NCBI GenBank assembly: GCA_023974075.1
Contig: CM043789.1
Span: forward strand, 34,798,659-34,862,658
Source of the DNA: Chaenocephalus aceratus
Taxonomy: Eukaryota; Chordata; Actinopteri; Perciformes; Channichthyidae
Length of the DNA stretch: 64,000 nucleotides
Reading direction: 5' to 3'
A program made the position numbers and the translations under genes. The notes under the pieces are model-generated. The model did no database searches. It was not told the DNA's origin and was given only the letters and a program-made list of their open reading frames with translations. Shown here piece by piece: positions 19,944 to 34,600 of this stretch (within the stretch, counting starts at the first letter, position 1; each line of letters begins with the position of its first letter).

Positions 19944-20677
19944 GATGTTCCCCCTGAAGGAAAAGACTCCATTAGCTCTGACCACAAGAGAGTATTATAT
20001 TTGAGCCTTTGGTATCTGGTTTAGAAAATCAAATCAAATTGCAAAGTGTTTAAATACTTTATCAGGTTCCATCATTAAAATGTGGAATAGCTATTCTGTA
20101 GCAAACACTTTAAGATGTAAATGCAATTTTGATTTTACTGCAATACAAATGTACCAAACGAGATCATGCTGTGTAGAAAGTAAAGCTGTCTGTCACCAGA
20201 AATGGTATATATTTAGCCGTAATATCAATACAAGTTGAGTATTTGTTGATTAATAATTTGAATCTTTCTTTGCAAGAATGTTACTGCAAGTTTCCTTTTA
20301 CATTTCATGTTTACATTTGAGCTTATTTAACTGTAGTCAAATGTCAATGACTTGCTTACCATCAATAAACCAAATACGGTTAAACATTTGTAACATTTTA
20401 AGAATCATTTTAGGGACTAATGTATTGCCCTTAAAAATAAATGTTGCCATTACATCCTTTTTTAGTAACTATGCTATGAAATATATACAGAGCTTTCAGG
20501 CCTATTGTTAAACTTCTGAAAATCACTAAGCTTCAAATCCAACTAAGAGGCACCGAGTGGAGTTAAAGCTCAGTCTCTAACAAGAGTCATTGTTATATTC
20601 CAAAAATAACAATGTATAATTTAGAATAAACAGAAAGCAGTAAAAGTATATAAAGGTACAAAAGAAAATGTCCTTAC

Positions 20678-20800
20678 CTTAGTCTTTATCACTACAGGTG
20701 TCCCTTGACGTCCTGACAGAAGCTCCCTCAGCTTTCCTTCAGTTGTTCGGCTGTTGAAGATATCTCACAGTTTCACAAGTGCACGACTGTAAAGACACTC
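20678..20800 (-). other. gnrh2: Inferred noncoding exon 1 of gnrh2
   Basis: An AAG|GTAAGG donor at 20678 on the minus strand lies upstream of the first coding exon, which itself follows an acceptor about 14 bases before the ATG. Vertebrate gnrh genes carry an untranslated first exon, so this is its natural place. The upper limit is set from the TATA-like sequence at 20824-20830. Confidence 0.55.
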
Positions 20801-20823
20801 TTCACCCTCATACTCCTCCTGAA

Positions 20824-20830
20824 TATATAT
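20824..20830 (-). promoter_or_regulatory. gnrh2: TATA-like box of gnrh2
   Basis: The minus strand reads TACATATATATTCAG here, about 25-30 bases before the inferred start of exon 1. A CpG-containing GC-rich patch (20870-20945) lies just upstream. Confidence 0.45.
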
Positions 20831-20949
20831 GTACCCCTCCAAATGCACATTGCCATTATCAGCCCCGCCCCTCTCTGACCCCTGTGGCCCCTCTGTTCCC
20901 CGACGGTGAAAGGAACGTCCCCCGGGGACAAGAGGTCCAGGAGACATTA

Positions 20950-23420
20950 CAATTGTAATTATCCCCTGCAAACATGCTCTGACACCCCTGAGATGTACGT
21001 CTGCTCACTTGCATCACACGTATCTACGTCCAAATACTGACACCCTGGCTGAATAACAAAACAAATAATTCAATGAGCAGATTAAAGTCAAACTGTATTA
21101 TCTAAGTAAACTATTTCAAGTATAACAAAGCACATTAAGAGAAATTCTAAAAACTGAAACATTTCTCAATGGTTAATTCACTGCATACTTTCTACAAGTG
21201 GAAGAACATGGCCACTTCGACATAACTCGTGAAATTGTGTACATGAAAATGAGTTTTAGGAAATACTGGGGCTCAAAAGTTTCTGAAATCTGGGCCCTGC
21301 CAAGAATGATCGTTATCTAATAGCTGGTACAATTTTATTTATATTGCACATTTCAGTCTACGTAGTTGGAAGGAAACAAACCCTGTATAGTGTTAACAAA
21401 AAACACAAGACATGATAAAAGAAACATGTTATACATTTTTTTAAACATTGAGATTAATGAATCCACATTTAAATGTTTAAAGTCAACAAAATTAATTTAT
21501 AAGATTATTGAACGGAAACAAAAGATCATAGAATAAAAAAAAAGCGTATACATAATGAATAACCATCAACCAGACTATTTAAGGAAAAACTAAAAAGGAT
21601 TTTTCCAATTGATTTTAAAAGGATGATTGCATTCGAGTTGCTCAAAGTATTCAACCGTATTGCTCAGATCCCAATTACAGGAGTCTTTGTCAGAATGAAA
21701 AACTCTGGAGTTTCAATTTCCTCTCTCAAGGTCGATGTCGTTTTGACCGCATCGACCCACCACACATCCTCACTTTAACCTGAATGACCCTCTCAGTCGC
21801 TGGCATCTGATGACAGGGGAACAAACAGTGGATCCCTGATGAGATCCATCTCAAATAGAGGAGGAATTTCCTTTTCAGAGTTTCACATGCAGGAGCAGCT
21901 CTGACTCCGGAAGTGAGTGACAGCGTGACGAGCTGCTGCTGTTGACCCAGGTCAGTTGCCCGCCTGAGTGATGAGTCACGAGGCTGGTGCTGTCAGGGAT
22001 TGGTTGAAGAGAGAAAACTCCAACATGCGTCACTGATGAGACCACCTGTCAATGTGAGGCCAGAGGAGTAATCTTCAGAAGTCTCAGAATTAACATTTAC
22101 AAATTAAACATACAGGGATAGATAGCTTTATGTGTTCTGCAAATGTAATGTTGTCACGTTCTATTTATGTCTAAGGTCTGAACATCCCGTCAGCTTTTAT
22201 TCCGTTCTGAGTTTTCACAGCTTTTATTCAACTCATATTTCATCAAGCTTGTATACTTTATAATAGTCTAAATATATTACTGAATTACCACTCTCTTGAT
22301 TTGTTCCACACAACCCTAACTGGGCTTGACAGTAAGAGTTTTGTCAATTACCATTAAAAATAGTGAAATACTGCATAAAATAAATCAGTTGCTGGCCTCA
22401 TCAAGAATTCTGGGACCCCCACGGACACAGAATCTTATCCTCCAATGGACATGTTACATATATATACATCATATATATAAGTAACATCTTTGTGATCATA
22501 TTTAACAATCACAATTCTGCATTTTCTGGACAATACTACTTTAAAACTGCACAGCTTTTATATTACGATTATGTTTGCTAATAATTCTTATTGCATTACC
22601 CTTTGATGGTATCGTTTATTTCTCCTTTTTCAGATATTATATTTGCTCTTATTCTTACATTTGTATTCTCTCTCTCTTTATGTATGCATCATTATACGCC
22701 AAAGCAAATTCCTTTGAGCTTCAAAAGGGATACTAAATAAGATTAAGGAACTCAGAGACATAATAAAAAAAGGAATGCTTAATATCAAAGCAGCAAATGC
22801 AGAGATTTCCAGACTTTGAATTTAAAAAAAAGCTTTTGCACATAAATGATTAAATCCTACATTTCTATAAACTATAGGAAACTGTAAAGGACCTCAGAAG
22901 ACATTATTCAACTGGCTGATTAGTCTTTGTGAGGAGTAGACTTTAAAATCAGGGCAGTGCCCATTTTACACCATCATGTTGTTCAGGATTATACCTTTCC
23001 ATTTCTATTTACAATTAAGCTATTCAGTGTTGCAGTGCTGGTGGATTAAAGCCCACAAACTAAAACCACATGTATTTACTAGTCATACGACCTTAATATA
23101 ATAATGATCTGTTCATAAATGTTTAACAGGTATTACTTTCCGCTCGATCATTTCACCAGTAACACTAAATGATTCATCAGAGCAAAACACTCATTAATAT
23201 TTGATGGGGGTGAAGGGTTAAACACTGATTGATACCTTTCAAGAGCAACACTCAGGAGGACCGCCTGATCTATAAAGTACATGAACGATTGGCAAGTATT
23301 ATGCACATCTACAATTAGTCTCGTCGAGGAGTGAGCTGTACTGATCCTCAGGTTGTCGTGATGGAGCATGAGTGTCTGACGTGTTACATGTAAAGACATA
23401 AGAAATACACACACTTGATA
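20950..23420. other. gnrh2: Intergenic spacer between ptpra and gnrh2
   Basis: AT-rich with a GC-richer island at 21720-22080 that contains 'tgagtgatgagtcacgagg', an AP-1-like TGAGTCA core. No coding sequence or clear transposon ends. It is the likely upstream regulatory region of gnrh2, by position only. Confidence 0.5.
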
Positions 23421-26124
23421 AAATCTCAAGCACTTTATTAGGTTTGAACAGTATCTTGCTTAGAAAGGCCATTTGGCATTATATAATTATATATAATTTT
23501 GTCATATATATAATTATATATACATATATTCAAATGTTGAATAACAAAACACTAGAAACAAACATTGGCAAATTAAAAAATAGGATTTTCTTAAGACAAT
23601 TATACCAAATTAAAAATGGCCAAAACAAAACATCTCTAATACATTTTTAAAATGGTCCCGATACAGTTCAATATACATCTTTTTATTCTTCAAAAAGAAA
23701 AAAAGAAGGGGGGGAGAAGAAAATATAATAAGCAAGGCAGCAGGCTGGAATGAAATATAAATAACCTTACATTATGTACAAAAGGGAGTGGGGCTGTGAC
23801 CACATGGTCCAAGGACAAAGTGAAGCAAGGAAAGGGAGCGATAAGTGGACAGCAGTGAGTGGACAAGGACAGGAGACATAAAGGACATAAGCAGGTGGAA
23901 AGAAGAAGAGAAAAAGTTGGACTCTAATCTTCCTCAAGTCAGACTATTTAGAAATGGAGTCCTATTTAAATTTCTCGGGGGCATTCAAAACACGCCACTG
24001 GGGAAAAGCTCAGAGATAAAGGGACGTGGAACGGAGAAGATGCATAAAAGATTCAATTTAACTGTGGTGGGAAAAAACTTAACGATTTGTGTTGAACATT
24101 TGGGTACCCACAATTGATTACTTATCATGGATACCACATGTCATTGATATGGAATGATATGAGGCCATTCAAATAAAATATTTATTTTAAAAAGAGGCCT
24201 CAACATTTGTTTCAACTGCACAATTGAGGAGTCTACGTATCTGTGACTACAGGGAGTGCGAAGGATCACCAACCATGTCTTATTTCTGGCCCTATTGATT
24301 TGTCATATAGCGTTTTGTCATCAGAGTAAGGAAAATGCTCAGGACAGCTTTTAGGATGACAGCGGTTGCATCACAAACTATATGTAACGGTTAGTTTTAA
24401 ACTACAAGTGAGGCACTTTTTTTCATATTCACTAGATCTGCAAAATAGCGGGTCTCATGGGATGGCACGGTGTCGTATTTTGCTGTCAAATTCAAAGTCG
24501 CATTGATCCGAACACACACAACAGATAGATTAGCTAAACAAAAAGCATCCCCATCTCTATTTAATGAAAGACCCAATATGTGACAAAGTAGATACATGAG
24601 GAGCATAATGGCACCTAACTAGTAGTGCGGGCACTTGTGATGCGTTGGGGGAAAAAAGACCTGAAAGGAAAATGACGATGCACAAACGGCCAACATTTCA
24701 AAAATATCTACTTTTAGGTCCCTGCAGGGGTCTTACAGAAGGCTTTGAGACCTGAAAAAGGTTCTTATATTTCAATATCAAGGCCAAATCATCATCCTAA
24801 CCTTTTCTTTCATTTGGTTCTGGATTTTAAGGGCTTTGCTTTTGGTGCAAACGGTGCATGAGTGTTCAAACAATCACCATTGATGCAAATCACCCTTTCT
24901 AAAAAAGATTCAGCATGTACTTTTAATGACGTTGTCCACCATCAATAAATGAGTACTGATTGTGCTCCTTCCGTTGAGAAAAGTCATTCAATCCGGGTCC
25001 GTTAGTGTGATTTAGACCGTTAGTGTGGGTTGCAAATTTGTGAACGATTTATTAACAAAATATTTTTTAATATCATAGCAATAAAATCTGTTAAAATCCA
25101 GGCAAGGCATGATATTGGAGTACTCTCCGTTGCTGGGGTTTTAAATCTTTGAACGCGAGTCAGCGCTGCAGGTGAGCTTGAGCTGAATTTGCTCGATTTA
25201 TACGTTTAAACAATCCAGCCGTCGCTCATTTCCTGACGGGAGTTGACATTACGTGACCCGAAGCCCAGCGGTTAACTGACAATATCCATTAAAACTGAGT
25301 GCATGGCCTCAATTGCGGCCTCATCTGAAAAGAAACCCACACCGTAATCCAAGTGTCCTCACAGGACAGCTATTGAAAATAAAATCTGAGCAAACATGGC
25401 ATGGCACCGCCACTATTTAAGGAACAAAGTATCCATTTTTAAGGAAAATGTTAGCAACAGCATTCAAATTATAAGAGACATTCTTCGGCATCAGTGTTCA
25501 TGGTGGGAAAACAAAAACAAGGGAATTAAAAGTGTGACAGTACAGCGTAGTGATGTGAGGCGGATATAAAAGAAATAGTTCATTCAGGCAGACTCAAAAT
25601 AAAACCTATATAGGAAAAAAAGCTCAATACAATCTACAAGAAATACTGACGTGCGTCTGTAAACTAGAAAAGAAATATGTCGGGTATATGATCTGTTGAT
25701 GATGCAATAATGGAGTGATTTGGCTCGTCAGCATGATCAACAACGCTGCAGATTCTGAAACAGACCTTACCTTTAAAACAAGAAGCCCGATTTCCTGTTA
25801 AAGCAGAGTGTTGGTAGCAGGTCATTACACAGTAAACTGGCTTTAGTCTAGTGAACGTCTAGATATTGGTCGAGCTACTGGACTCTGCGAGGGAGAGAAG
25901 GACTTTGGCACTCTGCAGATAGAAGACAGTGTCTTCAGCTGCAGCTCAAACAAACACACACACACACTCAAAAGAAAGAATGGCTCCTGGTATTCTGTGT
26001 GTGTTTCGTGTGTCAACCTGAGTCAACGAGCTACCTCACTCCAATCGTGAGTGACCTTTGAACCCCTGAAACTTTAAAGGGGAGGAATTTAAGTGGCTCG
26101 ATAGATGGAAACATATCTGTGTGA

Positions 26125-26129
<5 letters not shown>

Positions 26130-26174
<45 letters not shown>
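26130..26174. repeat. (GT)n microsatellite
   Basis: About 22 GT units inside the inferred ptpra 3' UTR; in the transcript this is a CA repeat. Confidence 0.97.
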
Positions 26175-26175
<1 letters not shown>

Positions 26176-26366
26176 TAGGAGTGAAACAGACCAGGTTTAG
26201 TCTGTAAATAATCAGGGTTCTGCTACAACTCATGTTGCTACAGCGCGGCTCTGGACAAGCCAACAATGTTTTAAATCTCTGTCCCTATAAAGTAAAAGAA
26301 AATCCAAACCTCATTACCTTGACTCTGGATTGTTTTGACATAAGCCTCCAAAGCATTAGATTTATA

Positions 26367-26369
<3 letters not shown>

Positions 26370-26410
<41 letters not shown>
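26370..26410. repeat. (TA)n microsatellite
   Basis: About 20 TA units inside the inferred ptpra 3' UTR. It can form a hairpin in RNA. Confidence 0.97.
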
Positions 26411-26412
<2 letters not shown>

Positions 26413-26813
26413 AATAAAATACATTACAGGTGCCACCCCAAAATGCAGCCAAACTCAAAACTGTGTCTGAAACCAAAGTAATAAGATGCAACACAGTAAG
26501 TATATGTACATATGAAGGCGGGGTGGGAAGCAAATAAGGGGTTAAGGGCTGTATTAACAAGACCAATATTACAAAATATTCAAGAAGGCATCTCAGTTAT
26601 TTTCTCTGTCCCACTGGGCTGTCCTGTCCTCCGGGCCTCTGTCCCTTTTCCTGCAGGCAGTCCCTCCAATCCACAGATCAACTTGTGATGAGTCTTTTTC
26701 TTTTTTTTTTTAAATCCATCAGACGGGAGGTGGCAGCTTTCTGCGTGGCGGTGTGTGCGTGTGTTCTGGTGCGTGAATATGAAGTGTGTCGGACATCCAT
26801 CCACGGCAGGTCC

Positions 26814-28629
26814 CTACTTGAAGTTGGCGTAGTCAGAAAAGGCATCGATGTACTCCTGGACCACTTTGTAACAGAACTCGTACTGCTCCTGCAGAGGAGG
26901 GGGGGGGGGGGGCACAGGAGGAAGAGTTATTTCAGTTGGAACTACCGATGGTGATGATACATTTTCATAAAATAAACTGTTTAAAACTACCAATGCTGTA
27001 TTTCCTAAACCCTCTCCTGAGCTTGCACTATTGTTATTGTTTTCTTTTAATTGCTTTAATGTCTTGTATATATTTATATTGCCCTGTGACCCAACTATAC
27101 CGTCGTTGTGTATATGACATTACACCTTTGAAATCTTGGAAGTTTGTTTATCCCTTGTACAACGGCTAACAGTGCAAACAGCAGTACAATCACACAGCTG
27201 TAGTTTGAGTATTATTGCATTGGGAACATTTCTAAATTCTCAGTTTGCGTTTATATGTCAAATAAAGGTGATATCAACTCTAACGTAACAAATAACCACC
27301 AATCCACCGATCTACTAAAGCTAACTAACCCCTTTATGCCCGCAACTGAAAATGAGAAAACTTGCTAAAACCTTTAGCAAAAAAGTTTTCTTATCACTCT
27401 TTATTTAGTCTTTAGGAGCCTTCTACTGTTTTCCCTAGCTTTACTTACATTTAGGAAACGTAAAGATACTTAGATATTTGAAGCCTTAAAAAAGATTCCA
27501 CATGTTTATGATTCTTCATGTGATCTAAGCGTTTCAAGTCATACTGTTAGAAACCTACACATAGTTTTTCAATATTAGATTTCAAGACTTTAAACCAATG
27601 AGTAGACAGGATGTGCTAATATCATCATGTATAGTCTTGGGGACAAATTGTCTAATTAACGCGGTTCATATTGAATTAGTCAATCTTTCTACCCATCTCT
27701 CTGCAGAAAGGTTCGTGTGTTTCCTCTCATGTTGAACTATTCCTTTGAGCCTCCAGATGTATTGTTAAGCTTTCTACTGTTTATTAATGTTTAAAGACAT
27801 CAATCCTATTCTTAAACTTCTCCCAAAATCTTAAAAAAAGTTGCTTTTTGGTTAGAGCCAAATGTGATTGCCAATCCAAACGAAAATACCCATATTTTTG
27901 TTGAGATTTGTATACAAACAGTGGTAAAAAAATATTATAAAATACTCGTCAGTGGCAATAAATGACGCTTTTGGCATCTTAATCAAACTGTTGCTTATTG
28001 TTTTAAAAAGGGGGCTACCACACATTTTACCAAGGTTCATTTTTCAAAGGAAGTAAAGCTTACACTCTTTCAAAGTATGAATTGCTCCACTATGATGAAA
28101 TAATCCAAAGTAGTTTCCCATGAAGGGCCCTCACCAGTGTCTGCACCATGTGTGGTCTCTGCAGTCTGAGGCTCTTCACCGTCTGGAAAACATCCAGGAT
28201 GCCCTCCGCCTTCACTCGCTCCAGGACTGTACTCAACGCACAGAAAGTCCCCGTCCGGCCCGCACCAGCACTGTGCGCACACACACACACACACACACAC
28301 CACAAGCAACAATGTAAACCTCAATATACACCCTGCAGTAAGCATGTTCAGAAATAACACGCACACAAGAGGCATTGTTGTGAGAGCACATGAGGAGCGA
28401 AGCAACATTTCTGGGAGCAGTTCAAATGTCACAAGGAAGAAGAGGACAATTCTCTTGAGCTGTTTTTTCCTGTGACATAATAGCCGCAACAATTTCCCAG
28501 ACACACACTCACACACTCTATTGCCAGCAGCTTTTCCGTTTGCAACAGCTATACAGAAAAAAATAAAACTATATCATCATCTTAAGGGCCGGGTTTTTTT
28601 TTCTCCCCATTTGTTCTTACACTGGTACG

Positions 28630-28670
<41 letters not shown>

Positions 28671-31600
28671 ACCTGCAGTGCACAGTTATGGGATGGTTGC
28701 CAGACTGCTGCTGCTGCTTCTGCACCGCAGCGATGATGTTGATCATGCCTTTCCCGTCCGCGGGGATGCCCACCTCCGGCCAGCCGTGGAAATGGAACTG
28801 ACGCACCGCTCGAGCCTTGTTCTCCTGTAAGAACAGACGAGGAAATAAAAGAAGAGATAAGTGGCTTTATTTCCACAAAGCTCTGCGTACATATGCGAGA
28901 CAAACTGAAATGCATTCAGTCCTTTGGGAACCTCTGGGTTTTCCAATGTGTTTTCCAAACTCCTCATTTGGGGGTTTTTCGGCCTGGAATTTGACCCGAA
29001 GTTCGCGAAAAGAATTAGGATTTTCTGACGGATTCTTCTTCTCTCTCTCTCTCTCTCACAGGAATTTAGCATTTACGCTTACATCCTGCTGAATCAGCTA
29101 ACAGGCCATTTCATCCCTTCAATTGCTTGAATATTTTGATATTAACATCGTAATCGTGGTTAATTGAATACAAATGATCTCAGATAATTAAAGTAATTCA
29201 ATTTGCCAAAATATATGGTTATCATAGCCTGTACAATCCACATCTTGATTAAATAAAAGCTCTGTATAGTTCATGCTTCCTTTTCCCACAACAGTTAAGG
29301 GAAAAAAAATCAAATGTATAATCCATCCACTTTGAACAATAACTTGAATAACGATCTCAATGTAAGGAATATACATAATTTGTGATGCAAAACAAAGCGT
29401 TAGTGTTGCAAAGATTGTGGCATCATGGTATTCAGGGCTTCAGACTACACCATTCAAACATGTCTGCCCTCCGTTAGAACCTGCATGGTGTTTGTATTTG
29501 GAGCGTTTGCTGGCTCCATGGAGTCCCTCCTTACCCTGCTGTTGGTGATCACGAGGTCCCTCACTGTGTAGCTCTCGCTCTCCTCCTCCCTTTTAATCTC
29601 AATGGAGATGTCCCCATAGACCACTGCTCCATCGCTGGGCCAGTACTGAGCACATTTCTCCTGCAGAAACCAAAACACAGAGGGTCAAATCACCACACCT
29701 AACGACATGCTAAGATGTCTAAAACCCTACATTTTCAATCCTCAAGATGTATCGATATAAACTATTACTCAAATTACAGAAAAATTACATCAACCATTAA
29801 AGGTGGGGTAGGTAAGTTTCAGAAACTGACTCGAGTGCACTAAAATTTGAAAGTACACAGCCGAAAAGAATCCGCCCCTTCCTTCAGACTTCCTGACAGA
29901 GCACCTCCTCCAACACACATGAACGCACATGACGTCAGCAGACTGGTGGAAATGGCCACCTGTTGCTGGCGAGTCATTGAAGTACTGCTGCAATGCACGC
30001 CCAATGACGGCACGCCCAATGAGGGCACGAGATACATTTGTGCGTGCACGAGATGGAAGGCTGACAGACAGGGCGGCAATCCAATCCGTTTAGCCGGCCC
30101 GGCTAAACGGATTGGTTGTACTTTGTGTTAGGGAAATTATTGACCTAGACTCCTAGATATGACGTACAGGACCAACCCTGATGTTTGTTTGTCTCCTTTA
30201 AGGACATAGGCTGCTTGAGCCATAATGTTATTGTTCCCAACAGATGGTCTGTTGTTGTGGGTGCACTGGGACACTTCCTTCTTTGTAGTTTGTGGACTCC
30301 AAGGTATGACATCTTCGAGGCCATAAGTGACGGACGCAAGTGACTCAGTGTGCCCAACTGTTTAAACTATCTTATCAAAATATGTTGATTACTCTGTGAA
30401 ACCAGTTAAATGGGCTAACGAGAGAGAGGCGCTCCAGAATTGACGTGGCAACTCTCCCGTGCAGTCTCACCGTGACTGCTGTGACTTGTGATGTGAATGC
30501 TCCGGCCGTAACTCCAAATAAACCTCCAGGGTTTGACATCGAAGCTCCTGCTCTACCGTGTCTCCTTCCTGAGTCGGTGACTCCCACTACATTGCTGCTA
30601 CACAGAAGTTTCCCTTACAATTTGTACAGTACTACGGCTTCCACAGATGACATTTTTATGGATTTTTTGTCAAAGCACTTCAGATATTCATTGCTATCGG
30701 GATGTTAAGAGCATTCCATGGAATAAAGTAAATAGTCTACTTTGTTTTCTAGAAATAACTTCTTAATGCTCAATTTGAATTATTTAGACACTTTGTTGTT
30801 GCATTAAACCATTGAGTCCCTCATATTTCAAATGTTCTTCAAACTCGGGACCCATTAACGCTCAAGACATATTTTTCAGCGTATTACTATGTTACACAAG
30901 TCCGGTGTCGTCAAGTCAGTGTTGAGTAAATGATCTAATATCAATATTCTATTTTCAGCCTGCTATTGACCCGATATCTAATACCAGTGTTTGTATCTGC
31001 ACACACACACCCACACACTAACACACACAGCCACACACACCTGGCCTCTCTCCTCCAGCTCAGTGAGCATGACTATGGAGCAGCTCCTCCACTCCCAGAT
31101 CATCCTCCAGAAGTCCTCCGTGGTGTGCTGCAGGGGGCCCTGGCTCGCTATGTAGGAGTCCTTCTGACGGTAGCCCTGTGACCACATGCAGGAACAGACA
31201 GGAAGTGATGTCCAGGGGGGAGGGAGGGAGGGAGGGAAGAAGGAAGGCAGACTGTAAACACCCGATCGATTGCTTGCATTAATGAAATGATCAGGAGCTT
31301 TGACACTCACGTCTACGAAAGAGGCGTTCACGTAGTCGGTGTTCTCCTCTCCGCGCTTCACTGGGATTATCACTCTGTTGAATTCATCTGTTGGACGGAG
31401 GAACATTAACACAGGGGCTATACAACTGTCTTTTCATCATGGCTTTCATCACTGCGTGGAGCCACACTGATAAACACATCGACCACTCACATGGAATGAT
31501 CTGCAGGACTCTGTTCTTCTTCATGTTGGCCGGCAGGTTGCCTGTTCTCATTTTATCATTCTGGATCTTGATTGATGTCAGCTTCTAGAAAGAAGAGATA

Positions 31601-34600
31601 ACTTGAAGTCCCCCTCCAGATATGTTTTAAAGTACCATAATGTCTTTGCTGTGATTAATTTATATGTTGAAACATGGTTTTCCAACAAAGAAAAGTAGAA
31701 AACAAACTCTGAAAAGGGTCTGGAAGCACATCTAATATGTTTTCAAAATCGCCAACGAGAAGACATATCAGCAAGGTAAGAGTAGTGAGCATCTGGAATT
31801 CGTTTTAAGCATTTTTCAGCTTGTTGGCTTGTCACTGACTGACATTGCTCCAGGGTCTGGTTTACATCCAAACAGTCAATTTCTCTAATGCTTACCCTCC
31901 CTCTCTGTACCAACACGTCTGGGCTGCGCTCAAGTTCTCAGCTTTTGCAGTTATTTGCATATTTGACAGCAATAAGCTTTCAAGTTGAATATCAGATTTT
32001 AGGGCAGACATCTCCACCCACAGCAGAATAATGACACCTATCTTAAATAACACCTTTCTTGTGACACATTGTACACAGATACAAGCCATGCTAGCGGACA
32101 TAAACATTAGAAAAATACAGTTTTGAGTCAAAAGGATCTCTAATGCCTGGGACAGTAGCAGTTAAGAGATTTAGTTTTTGTTCGAGTGCTATGAAAACAT
32201 CACACGCACCTTGAATTCAGCCTCCAGCCCGCTGCAGCCAGCTCCAGGAGCGGGGGCGTAGAGTTTGGCCAGGTGGGACTCCAGAGAAGTCACCTCCAGC
32301 TCCGTGTCTCCGTACAGGTAGTGCTCTAACAACGCCTGGAAGATGAACACGTACTGCATCTGTGGGGTGGAGGAAGAAGACGTGAGGAACAAGTGGAAAT
32401 CATGGCTCTGAAAACACTGGGAGAGACCATGTGACTCACATCAGTCTGCACCATCTGGCAGCGCTGGGCTCTGATCCTGGTGACGAAGCCGAACACATCC
32501 ACCTTCCTCTCGGTGTTCATCATGTCCAACATTGCATCGATCACAATGAAGGTTCCTGTCCGCCCCACGCCCGCACTGACACACAGAAATATGAAGCAAT
32601 TAAACAAAAACACACACGACCAAACCAGGAGAAGTGAGAGTGGAAGCTGAGCTGCACTCACCTACAGTGGACCACAATGGCCCCGGCATACGTAGGGTTA
32701 TAATTCTTGACTTTCTTGAGGAACTTGAGCATGCCGATGGGGGTGAAGGGCACCCCGAAGTCTGGCCAGCTGGTGAAGTGGAACTGGGTGACGAGCCTCT
32801 GAGGCTTCTTACCAGACACGTCCCCCACCTGAGAGACAAGTAAAACCAGGTTATAGACGGAGCCACGGCACAGTGAGTGTCATCTAAACTTAAATGTATC
32901 TTTAGCCTACAGTGTGTGATCAAAAGATGTTTGTAGACACAAGCAACACCAGTGTTTCCTGTGCGTGTGTGCAGGGTAAACACAGAATTAAACATAATAT
33001 ATCCTGGTACCCACACCAACAAAGTCAGGGTTTCCCACACATAGACTTTACTTGGGCGGGCTGCCCAGGTATATTAACGGCCGCCCAAGTATATTTCAAG
33101 ACCCATTTAGGTTTTTTTTATAATTTAGTTTTTTCGTCTGCGACCATGATCGATTAACTTGTGGACAATGATCGCTCACTCTACGCCTCCTGTACCCAGT
33201 CCTGGACTGGCCATCGGGAGGACCGGGGGGGTTTCCCGATGGCCTGGCCTGTTAAAAGATGGACTTTTATGAATCCCTCGTGGGGAAATTGTTTCTCTGC
33301 ATTTGACCCATCCTAGTGTTAGGAGCAGTGTGCTGCCATTTTGAACGGCGCCCGGGGAGCAGTGTAGGGAACGGTGCCTTGCTCAGGGACACCTCGGTAG
33401 CACTTGGTCTTGCCGGGAATTGAACTGGTGACCTTCCAGTTGCCAAGCCAAGTCCCTATCGACTTTGCGACCACCGCCCTTAAGTGGCCTGCCTCACACA
33501 GGGTGACTGGCTGGCGACATGATGTGGCCTGCCGACATGGCCACTGTCATACAGATCATAAATCAAAGCCCTTGATTGGTCTCTGTGTGTCAGTCAAGCT
33601 CGGGATAACCTCAGCTCAGGTAAAGGACTCTTGAGTGTTTAGATTTAGAAAACTTAGTCTAAGTTCTCAGTGGGTCTCAAACGGTTTGGTCACCATTTAT
33701 GTAAACACATATTTTTATTTGAGGGGGTAGTGTTTAGTAACATATGCATGAATAATACAAAAAAAGTTAACTAGGTGAAAAAAGGTAAGATACACTTTTA
33801 AAACTTGTTGAGAGCTAAAACTAGTCTTTGCTGCCGCCTCAAAGATGAGCAGGAGGGAGAGGAGGAAGACAGGAGAGGCTGATTCAGGAGCACAGACACA
33901 CTCACAACTAAATGAACCAAAAATAAATAAATAAACAAGTTTCAGAGTTCTTTCATATTGGATATGGTATGGGTTATGGCCATGATTTTATGATTATTGA
34001 AATGTATACAGTTCTGTTTCATATAGATGTTTCCATGGATCTAGTCTCTTTATTTTCCCCTCAAAATGCACCAGATAGATGCATTTAACTCCAAAATTTA
34101 AAAGAAAAATCTTACCGGGGGAGCATGCCCTCGGATCCCTCTAGAGGATTTGAGGTCCACCCCCACTTAAAATCACATGGATAGGTTCCTAAATACATTT
34201 ACCCTTTTTTTTTTAAAATAGTAACCCATGTCCATATGTTTATTTGTGGGTAGTAGATTTAAACTATAGGGCTAATACTATGGGCCCTGGCTGTACCTGT
34301 TCGCTCTGCCATCGCGTGTAGGGTCTGCTAACAAGCGACCAACAGAAAACTTCATATTAATGTTGTTGCACTTCACCTCAACCCCCCCCCACTACCACCA
34401 CCCCCCCAAGTATATTTCAGATCTGTGGGAAACACTGAAAGTATTACCTGCTGGATGCAGAACTTGCGGATGGTGTAGTCCACCAGAACCATCTGGTCCT
34501 CGACAGACACGCGGATGTTCCCGTATGTCCAACAGCCCTGGTCCGGCCAGTACTGGGCACACTTACACTGAAACACGGAGAGAACGATGGAAAATTGAGC

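Larger units (their letters stand above)
23430..26813 (-). other. ptpra: Inferred long 3' UTR of ptpra
   Basis: The ptpra stop codon is at 26814. No coding sequence follows for 3.4 kb, until AATAAA on the minus strand at 23434-23439, which is followed by a sharp change to AT-rich spacer. The stretch has fewer stop-dense AT runs than the neighbouring spacer, as expected of a long UTR. It contains a (GT)n and a (TA)n microsatellite. Earlier polyadenylation sites are possible. Confidence 0.5.

Noticed and set aside
33404..33634. 76-codon plus-strand frame beginning [12 protein letters not shown]
   Set aside because: It is the reverse of a tRNA-derived SINE, recognisable by the B-box-like sequence and the shared copy near 63.7 kb.
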